DNA from: a virus
Strand: one strand, 5' to 3'
Virus record (IMG/VR): IMGVR_UViG_3300037963_005050
Location: 1-45,206 of that record
DNA: 45,206 nucleotides
Of this stretch, positions 17,168 through 26,400 are shown piece by piece. Position 1 is the first letter of the stretch, and each line of letters opens with the position of its first letter. The notes beneath the pieces are model-generated. The model had not been told where the DNA came from, searched no databases, and was given only the letters and a program-made list of their open reading frames with translations. Made by a program: the position numbers and the translations under genes.

Positions 17168-18817
17168 ATGGCATACCAAGGTATTAACACTGGCACTACG
17201 CCAAATGATGGAACAGGTGATACCCTAGTAGACGGTGGAGTTAAAATTAATAGTAACTTCACCGAGTTATATAGCCTTATTGGTGATGGTTCCACCTTGG
17301 CCGTTGGTATTGTAACGGTCATCACTGCAGGAACAAACGTATCTATTAATACATCAACTGGTAATGTAACGGTATCAGCACCAACCCCAGTATCCATTGC
17401 AACTACTGACGTTGACATTTCAAGAAATCTTAAAGCCGCTGGGATTACAACATTAGGTGTGACAACTGTCACATCATTATTAACTTCAGGTATCACAACT
17501 TTGGCAAGTCAAGGTGGTGTTACAACGACTGGTGGTGATCTTTATGTTGGTGGTGACCTGTATGTTTTAGATGATGTTGTTTATGATGAAGTAACTGGAA
17601 GAAATATCAATATTACAGGTGTTGGTACAATTGGTCAATTGTTCGTTGGTTCTGGTCATTCTGCTGGAACTCTTGATGTTGCTGGTGTATCGACTCTAAC
17701 TGGTAATGTGAGTTTGGGTGGTTCTATCTTTTTAGGTGAAGATAAGGCAGTAGACTTTAAGCAAGGTAAGTTTAGAATTTACCACGATGACAGTACTGGA
17801 AATAATATTGATGTATCAAGTGGAGCATTTAATATTAATGCTGATACACAGATCTTCAATAGTGGAGCTGGAACAACTCAAGTCATAGCAACGAACGCTG
17901 ACGGAAATTTTGGTACAGAATTATATTACAGTAATACAAAAAGATTTGAGACAAAACACGGTGGGGTTGGTGTATTGGGTTACTTCAGAGTAACTGGTAT
18001 CTCTACTCTCGGAATCGTAACTGGTGCAACTTATTACGGTGATGGATCAAACCTGACGGGAATTGCTGTAACTGCAAATGTCAGTACAAATACATTAGTG
18101 GTTTCTGGTGTATCCACTCTAGGAGTTGTCACTGGAGCAACATATTATGGTAGTGGTGCAAACCTAACACTAACAGGTGCTGATGGTTCTGGACTGACTG
18201 GTGTAGTTACCACTCTTACTGGAGCTGATGGTTCTGGACTGACTGGAGTAGTCACAACTCTAACTGGTGCTGACGGATCTGGTCTGACTGGTATCACCAC
18301 ATTGATTTCGGCTGGGAGTAATATCACAGTAACAACAAATGCAGGTATCACTACCATATCATCAACAGGTGGTGGTGTTGGTGTCGGAACTACAACTGTC
18401 AGTACAAATTCGCTGGTCGTCTCTGGTGTTTCTACTTTAGGTGTAGTCACTGGTGCAACATACTTCGGAGATGCGTCGGATATCACACATTCAAGTTGGA
18501 CTCTTGGTGCAGATGGATCCACACATTATCAATTTACTGGTCCAGGTGGACTGAGTGCAACTGCCGATCCTGTTATCTACTTAGCAAGAGGTCAGAATTA
18601 CGAATTTGTAAATAATATGGGTGCTCATCCATTCGAAATTCGCTCCTCGAATGGTGGATCTGCATTCTCGACGGGTGTAACAAATAATGCGGTGTCTAAC
18701 GGAACTCTGAGATTTGAAGTTCCATTCAGTGCACCAAACTCATTGTACTATCAATGTACATCTCATGCCGGCATGGGTGGAACGATTGTTATCTATCCAA
18801 ACCTGTTCACGGTCTAA
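17168..18817 (+). CDS. tail fibre-like protein with C-terminal cupredoxin-like domain
   Basis: The 549-residue protein has three parts. The N-terminus, MAYQGINTGTTPNDGTGDTL and VKINSNFTELYSLIG, is a common cyanophage fibre head. The middle (about 130-440) is a Thr/Gly/Val-rich beta fibre with repeats STLGVVTGATYYG and three 15-aa LTGADGSGLTG units. The last 110 residues resemble a cupredoxin: YEFVNNMGAHPFEIR supplies H487, and LYYQCTSHAGMGGTIVI supplies C530, H533 and M536. The Cys-x2-His-x2-Met spacing is that of amicyanin-type blue copper proteins. The fibre role follows from composition and from its place between the gp7-position giant and gp8. Copper binding is inferred from residues. In other phages such domains may be non-metal folds, but here all four ligands are present. 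Confidence 0.85.
   Translation: MAYQGINTGTTPNDGTGDTLVDGGVKINSNFTELYSLIGDGSTLAVGIVTVITAGTNVSINTSTGNVTVSAPTPVSIATTDVDISRNLKAAGITTLGVTTVTSLLTSGITTLASQGGVTTTGGDLYVGGDLYVLDDVVYDEVTGRNINITGVGTIGQLFVGSGHSAGTLDVAGVSTLTGNVSLGGSIFLGEDKAVDFKQGKFRIYHDDSTGNNIDVSSGAFNINADTQIFNSGAGTTQVIATNADGNFGTELYYSNTKRFETKHGGVGVLGYFRVTGISTLGIVTGATYYGDGSNLTGIAVTANVSTNTLVVSGVSTLGVVTGATYYGSGANLTLTGADGSGLTGVVTTLTGADGSGLTGVVTTLTGADGSGLTGITTLISAGSNITVTTNAGITTISSTGGGVGVGTTTVSTNSLVVSGVSTLGVVTGATYFGDASDITHSSWTLGADGSTHYQFTGPGGLSATADPVIYLARGQNYEFVNNMGAHPFEIRSSNGGSAFSTGVTNNAVSNGTLRFEVPFSAPNSLYYQCTSHAGMGGTIVIYPNLFTV
18170..18304 (+). repeat. three tandem 45-bp units in the fibre gene
   Basis: Three consecutive 45-bp units (18170-18214, 18215-18259, 18260-18304) each encode a 15-residue LTGADGSGLTG-type beta repeat. 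The copies differ mainly at third codon positions, so the protein sequence is held while the DNA has drifted. Copy number could change by slippage or recombination and would alter shaft length. Confidence 0.9.
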
Positions 18818-18826
18818 ATTAACGTC

Positions 18827-18832
18827 TAAATA
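18827..18832 (+). promoter_or_regulatory. late-type promoter core TAAATA upstream of gp8
   Basis: CTAAATAAG with the TAAATA core at 18827-18832 lies 20 nt before the gp8 ATG and 9 nt after the preceding stop. It shares the core and spacing of the other late boxes. Confidence 0.6.
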
Positions 18833-18852
18833 AGAAAAAAGTCCTCTAACAA

Positions 18853-20412
18853 ATGGCTGCGATAATTACTGATCAACTGCGTATTTTGAATGCGAAGAAT
18901 TTTGTCGATTCTGTACAGGATTCTTCCAACTCTTACTATGCGTGGATTGGTCTTCCAGATGCTCCTGAGTTTCAGAGTGATTGGAATTCTTCTCCACCTG
19001 CCCCTAAAGATAGTTTGGATGACTCCAACTATTATTGGGACACCATGATTGCTCTTAAGAAGATCAATAGTGGTGATGTAAGTCAAGTTGTAAGAAAGAT
19101 TTCTTGGCAGTCAGGTACCACATATGATATGTGGAGAAATGATATTGATAGAGATAATCCTTCTCAACCATCTGGAGCATTCGATATCTATGACTCCAAC
19201 TTCTACGTAATGAATAGTGAGTACAAGGTTTATATTTGTCTCTTTAATAACGCAAATCCAGAGAATAGCTTTAGAGGTGGTCCTTCTCTCGATGAACCTA
19301 ACTTCACTGACTTAGAACCAAGAGAGGCTGGAAGTAGTGGTGATGGTTATATTTGGAAATATCTTTACACTATCAAACCAAATCAAATTATCAAGTTTGA
19401 TTCTACAAATTATATAGCGGTTCCAACAGATTGGGATACCAATACATCCTATCAATCAGTTAGAGAAAATGCTGGAAACAGTGGTCAATTAAAGATTGTC
19501 ACGATTAGAAATCGTGGTGTTGGTATCGGAACAGCAAACGTAACTTATACAAGAGTTCCTATTCTTGGTGACGGTAGAGGTGCTGAAGCTACAGTTGTTA
19601 TCAATAATGACTCAAAAGTTGAATCAATTACGGTGTCTAAGGGTGGTGAAGGATATTCTTTCGGTACACTCGATCTTGAAAGAGGTGGTGTTCCAAATGG
19701 AACGATTGCACCAGTGTTTGATGTAATTATTCCACCAAACGGTGGTCATGGTGCCGACATATATCGTGAATTAGGTGCCTACAATGTCCTCTCTTATGCT
19801 AGATTTGAAAATGACACTCAAAATCCTGACTTTATCACTGGTAACCAGTTTGCACAAGTAGGTATCGTTAAAAATCCAAAGAACTACAATTCAACAACTA
19901 ATCTGACAATCGACAAGGCAAGTGCAGTATATGCACTTAAATTGGTTGGAACTGGATATAGTGAGGCAAAATTCACAGCTGACTCATTTATTACACAAAC
20001 TGTGGGTCTTGGTTCAACGGCTGTTGGTAGAGTTGTTTCATATGATCAACAAACTGGTATTTTAAAATATTGGCAGGACAGAAGAACTGCAGGTTTTAAT
20101 ACTGACGGAACAAAGAATGTAAACCCAACTTATGGATTTGAACAGCTGAGATTCACTGCTGACCCTGTATCTGGTGGTAGTGTAGATATTATTCCCACAT
20201 CTGGTAATACATTAACAATTGATGCAAATTTTACAGGTGTATCAACCACAATAAATAGTCGTACCTACTACCTGGGTCAAGACTTCACTAAAGGAGTCTC
20301 TAATCCAGAGTCTGAAAAGTACTCTGGTGACATCATTTACGTTGATAATAGACCCTCAGTTACTAGATCAGCTTCACAGAAAGAAGACGTTAAAGTTATC
20401 TTGCAATTCTAA
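18853..20412 (+). CDS. 8: baseplate wedge subunit gp8
   Basis: This 519-residue protein is the cyanophage form of gp8; T4 gp8 has 334. The opening, MAAIITDQLRILNAKNFVDS, and the C-terminus, SGDIIYVDNRPSVTRSASQ followed by EDVKVILQF, are hallmarks I recall from cyanomyovirus gp8 proteins. The centre carries two GxGY repeats (VSKGGEGYSFG around residues 258-270; LKLVGTGYSEAKF around 360), absent from T4 gp8 as I remember it, which helps explain the extra length. gp8 dimers bridge wedge proteins near gp7 and gp10. The gene lies between a fibre gene and the DUF4815 giant, whose ATG is only 5 nt past the gp8 stop, so they share a transcript. Confidence 0.88.
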   Translation: MAAIITDQLRILNAKNFVDSVQDSSNSYYAWIGLPDAPEFQSDWNSSPPAPKDSLDDSNYYWDTMIALKKINSGDVSQVVRKISWQSGTTYDMWRNDIDRDNPSQPSGAFDIYDSNFYVMNSEYKVYICLFNNANPENSFRGGPSLDEPNFTDLEPREAGSSGDGYIWKYLYTIKPNQIIKFDSTNYIAVPTDWDTNTSYQSVRENAGNSGQLKIVTIRNRGVGIGTANVTYTRVPILGDGRGAEATVVINNDSKVESITVSKGGEGYSFGTLDLERGGVPNGTIAPVFDVIIPPNGGHGADIYRELGAYNVLSYARFENDTQNPDFITGNQFAQVGIVKNPKNYNSTTNLTIDKASAVYALKLVGTGYSEAKFTADSFITQTVGLGSTAVGRVVSYDQQTGILKYWQDRRTAGFNTDGTKNVNPTYGFEQLRFTADPVSGGSVDIIPTSGNTLTIDANFTGVSTTINSRTYYLGQDFTKGVSNPESEKYSGDIIYVDNRPSVTRSASQKEDVKVILQF

Positions 20413-20417
20413 GAGAT

Positions 20418-23400
20418 ATGCCACAGGAAACTAATCTCAATGTCGCTCCGTATTTTGACGACTTTGATCCGCAATCGAATTATTACAAGGTTTTATTTAA
20501 ACCTGGTTTCCCAGTTCAAGCAAGAGAACTGACTGGTCTGCAGTCTATTCTGCAAAATCAAGTCGAAGAGATGGGCAACCACTTCTTCAAAGAAGGTGCG
20601 AAGATTATTCCTGGTGACCTGACTTATGTCAGGAATTTTTATGGTATTCAAATTGAACCAGAATTCTTAGGTATTCCTGTTGGTATCTACCTTGATCAGA
20701 TTCTTGGTACCACTATCACTGGTGCTACATCTGGTGTTACTGCAAAGGTTGTAAAATATATTACTAATGATGAGTCTGAGAGAGGTGTATATACTCTTTA
20801 TCTGAACTACGAAAACTCTGCAACTTCAGATGAAGAGGTCAGCACTTTCTTGAGTGGAGAAATTTTATTAACAAGTAAGAATATCACATATGCATCAACC
20901 TTTATCTCAGCAGGTGAAGGTTTTGCAACTTCTATCCCTCAAAATGCACCAATTATTGGTTCATCATTCAATATTTCTGAGGGTGTATATTTCTTAAGGG
21001 GTTATTTTGTCAATGTAAGTGCAGAAACTCTTATTCTTGACCAATATGGTAATACCCCATCATATAGAGTTGGTTTAGATGTTGTTGAAGAGATCATATC
21101 ATCAGATATTGATCAAAATCTTGCTGATAATGCTCAAGGATTTAATAATTTTACCGCTCCAGGTGCAGATAGATTAAAAATTGGTACATCACTTGCTAAG
21201 AAACCACTTGACAGTTTTGAAGATACTAATTTCGTTCAGTTATCTGAAGTTAAGAATGGTGTACTTAGAGTCGTTAATGAAAACACTTCGTACAACTTTA
21301 TTGGTGATGAGTTTGCAAGAAGAACTTTTGATGAATCTGGCAACTACTATGTAAAGTCTTTCAGAACTATCGTTAAAAACAGTCTTAACGATAATCAAGG
21401 TAATAGAGGTATATTTGAAGATGGACAAACAACAGATTTTGGTCAAACACCAAGTGACAAAATCGGTATCTATAAGGTAAGTCCTGGTAAAGCTTATGTC
21501 AAGGGATATGAGGTAGAGACTATTGCCCCAACATTGATTGACTTCCAGAAACCAAGGACTGTCAAGAAAGTAGAACAGCAAGCAGTAAACTTTGGTTTTG
21601 GACCTTCCCTTAGATTGAACAGGGTTAATGGTTCTGCAAGTATTGGTATCAATACAACTAACACATTAAGTCTTAGAGACGAAAGAGTTGGTTCTGATGA
21701 TGAGGTTGCAGGAGGTAAGGAGATTGGTATTGCAAGAGTATATGACTTTGCTCTTGAGTCAGGTGCTTATGATTTAAATAATCAGAATGTCAACCAATGG
21801 GATCTTTCATTGTTTGATGTCCAAACATATTCCGATATTTCAGTCAACGAAGCTGTTACACTAAACACATCAACTCACATTAAGGGTGAGTCTAGTGGTG
21901 CAACAGGTTTCCTGAAGTTTAATGTTGCTGCGGGTACAGCACTTACTGCATATAACGTCAATGGAAACTTCCATAGGGGAGAAAGACTTCTCTTTAATGG
22001 TGTGTTGGATGATTCTAGATTCGTAACTAGTGACACCAATTATTCATTATCAGATGTAAAATCTATTCACGGTATTGTAGGATCTGCAAATACATTTACT
22101 GGTGACACCATCCAAAATAGAGTTCGTAATTTTGGATCTGCGAATGTTGCAGCAGAAAGTGGTTCTCAATCCTTAGTTTCAATTCCTGCAGATGCTGGAT
22201 TTACTTTTGTTGGTATTGTTACTGTAGGAAATTTAGTCAGATATTCAAGAAGTAGTTTAGATATTCAAAGTCTTGGTAGAGTAGTCAGTATTGCAGCTAC
22301 TAATTTTACAATTGAAGCTGTTCAATCTGTTAATGGTGTATGTGATGGTTCTCTTCCAACGTCATCAGAGACAGTTCAAAATTTAGAATTGATTTCTACA
22401 AGACTGGCAGGTGGTTCGGGATCTGGTAATATTGCAGGAAATGAAGCTCTATTCAGTACACTGCCTAAACTAAATGTCGAATCAGTAAATCTTGTTGGTT
22501 CTGATATTGTTATTAGAAGACAATATAATACATCAATTTCAAATAATTCAACTCCTGCAATTAATGCCGGGGATAATGAGGTATTTTTACCATATGATGA
22601 GGAAAGATATACTCTCATCAGATCTAATGGTGATACAGAAATATTGTCAGATGATAGAATTTCGTTAACAAATGGTTCAACCACTCTAACAATCAATGGT
22701 CTTGGTGCAAATGACACTAATTCTAGATTGATAACGACTCTAAGAAAGAGTAATATCAAATCAAAAGTAAAAATTAAAAATATCTCAAAAGATATCATCA
22801 TCAATAAATCAAGAGACACTGCATCTGGTATTGGTTCTACCACCTTAGGTGACGGTCTTGAGAGTGGTAATTATCCATATGGTACGAGAGTTCAGGACGA
22901 AGTAATCTCACTGAACACTGCTGATGTTTATAAAATTCATGGTATTTTTGAATCTGAAGACACGACAGATCCAGTAGCTCCTAATATGACATTAGGTCAA
23001 CTTGATGGTGTTAGTGCGACTACAAACGATTTGATTATTGGTGAAACTTTAATTGGTCAAACAAGTGGTGCAAAGGCAGTTTACTTACAAAAACTTGATG
23101 ACACACAAATTTATTTTACATATCTGAATAATTCAACATTTTTGAATAATGAAATTATTAAATTCCAGACTTCGAGTGTCAATGGTGTATCTTCTGGAGT
23201 TAATATTGGTTCAAAAGAAATTACAAGCGATTTTAAATTTGATAATGGACAAAGGCAGTCCATTTACGATTACTCTCGTATCGTAAGAAAGTCTGAGGTA
23301 CCAGTTCCTGCAAGAAAAATCCGTGTTTATTTTGCATCCGCAGGATATCAAGACTCTGATGATGGGGATATTACAACCGTAAGTTCTTATGAAGGTTTTA

Positions 23401-26400
23401 ATTACTCCAAAGATCTTGGTGTGGTTGGAAATTCAAGAGTTTCAGACATCATTGATGCTAGACCAAGAGTTGTTGATTACTCAGTTAGTGAAGGGGCAAA
23501 CTCTCCATTTGAATTTAGTGGAAGATCTTTTGCCGATGGTCAAGAAGGTAGAACACATAGTTCGTCACACATCATAGCATCTGACGAGTCTATGACTCTT
23601 GATTATAATTACTTCTTGGGAAGAGTAGATAGAATTTTTATTGATACTACGGGAAGGCTTGGTGTTCTTCAAGGTGCGGCAGAAGATAATCCTAAGATGC
23701 CTGAGCCACTGAGCAATACGATGACTATTGCTACGGTCTATCTACCACCATTCCTTTATAGCACCTCTGACGCTGAAGTTAAGTTTGTTGAGCATAAGAG
23801 ATATCAGATGACTGATATCGCAAAACTTGAGCAAAGAATTAAGAATCTTGAATATTATACATCACTTAATCTTCTTGAATCACAAACTCTTAATTTGTTT
23901 GTGGAAGATTCTAACGGTTTGAATAGATTTAAGTCTGGAATATTTGTTGACAATTTCTCAAGTCTTGAACCTCAAGACACCTCTGTTGGTATTAGAAATA
24001 GTATCGATAGAAAGAAAGGTATTCTCAGACCATCTCATTATACTACTGCACTCAGTCTTCAACTTGCAACTAATGCTATCAGTGGTGTTGGAACAACATC
24101 CAATACTAATGAAGACACAGAGTTTGTGGATCCTGTGGGTGTTAATGTAAGAAGAACTGGTCGAACAGTCACTCTTGATTATGATCATGTTGAATGGTTG
24201 AATCAACCATATGGTACCAGAGTTGAGAATGTTACACCATACTTGGTACAATTCTGGCAAGGAAGTATAGAATTAACACCAGATGTTGATGTGTGGATTG
24301 ATACCACACAAATGGAAACCAATAATGTGATGATGGAAGGTTCCTTCAATGGAATTGCTCAAGCACTTGGAGCAGAAGTCACAACAAATGCTGATGGTCA
24401 GAGTGTTGGTGTTACGCCAATTATTTGGAACTCTTGGGAAACGACTGGTGTAAACTTAGATATATCCTTGTCTAACGATACATCAACATCTACATCATCT
24501 TCTCAGAACACAATATCCGCAAGTGAGAATACCAACCTTGGTGGTGGAGGTAGTGTCAATGGAACTGTAGATATTCAAACAAATACGACAACCACCACAA
24601 CAACAAATAATATCTCTGCAACATCATCAATCTCCCTTGATCAGCAGAGAACTGGTACTCAGTACACAGTGAATGAACAAATTGACACAGAATCTCTCGG
24701 TGCTTTCGTTGTCAATAATGAGATCATCAACTTCATGAGATCTCGTAACATCACTATAAGAGGAACCTCATTTAAACCATTTACTAGACTTTATAGTTTC
24801 TTTGATGGAGTCGCAATTACAAAGTTCTGCACTCCAAAGCTCATTGAAATTGAAATGGATCATGGAACTTTCACTCCAGGTGAAACAGTGGTTGGTGCCA
24901 TGGATAATGGGGGTGCAGTTTCAAATAATTCTGCTTCTGTTCCATCAATAAGATTTAGAGTTGCAAGTTCTAATCATAAGTTTGGTCCATACACTGCTCC
25001 TACAGACATATACAACGTAAATCCCTATAATAGAGACCTTCAAGTTCCGGCAACTTACTCTGAGTCCTCTTCACTTTTGAACGTTGACTTGTTCAGTCTT
25101 CAGTCCACGGATTTCCCACAATTCGATGGATACATTGGAAAAGATATGGTCTTAACTGGTCAATCAAGTGGTGCTCAGGCTAGGGTGAGAAATAGACGAC
25201 TGATTACCGATAGAGTTGGATCTTTACTCGCATCATTTAAAGTCCCCGAATCTGGAAATTCGTCCAACCCTGTATTCGAAACTGGTAGATCTACATTAAG
25301 ACTTACAAGTAGTAAATCTAATAGTATGATTGAGGGTGTGGTTACCACGGCTGGTGATGCTATCTTCTATTCACAGGGTGACCTTTCTACCACTCAAGAG
25401 ACAACATTGTCCCTTAGAAACGCAACCGTCATTCAAGAGGACTTCTCTCAGAATCAGACACTTTCTGATACAGCAACATCTAATACAATCACAGTTACAT
25501 CAACAGATACAAATACTCAAGTAACTGACGTTGACTTAGAACTTGGTGGAACTTTACCACCTCCACAAATTATTGTTCAACCACCACCAGCCCCAAGATT
25601 CACGGGTGGTGGTAACACAGGTGACCCACTTGCACAAACATTCACAGTCGATGATGAGACAGGTATCTTTGTAACGAAAGTAGATTTCTTCTTCAGAACA
25701 AAGGCTGAAAGTGCTCCAGTGATGTTCCATATTAGAGAAACTAAATTGGGACAACCAGCTCGTAAAGTTCTTCCATTCTCTGAAGTTTCACTTGATCCTG
25801 ATCAGGTCAACCTCAGTGATGATGGTACAGTTGCAACTACCTTTACTTTCCAATCACCAGTCTACCTTGAAGGAGAGACTGAATATGCGATGGTATTGAT
25901 GTCTCATGCAACAGACTATACTGTCTATATCAGTAGATTGGGTGAGGCAGACATCACAACATTAGGTGGTGGTGAATCCGATCAGGTTATTGTTTCGGAA
26001 CAACCTCTCCTTGGCTCTCTATTTAAGTCACAAAACGCATCTATCTGGACCCCAAGTCAGTACGAAGACCTTAAGTTTAAACTTTATAGAGCCAATTTCA
26101 AATCTACTGGTAGTGTTTCTTTCTTCAATCCACTTTTACCAGAATCTCTTGAAAAAGTTGATCCCAATGGTCTTTCACTTGAATCAAGACAAGTCAGAGT
26201 TGGTCTTGGAACCACTGTCAACGATGCCAGTGTACCTGAACCATTACAACTTGGTAATACAGTCAAACAGTTGAGTATTGGAGCACAAGGTACTCTTGTA
26301 GCGTTTGCTGGGTCAGCAACAGGTACCATGAATGTTACTAATGTTGGTGCTGGTTTCACTCCATCAGCTGGTGGATTTACTTATACTGGTGTTGCACTTA

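Noticed and set aside
18170-18304. Tandem units as a CRISPR array or regulatory repeats
   Set aside because: They are in-frame coding repeats with no unique spacers.
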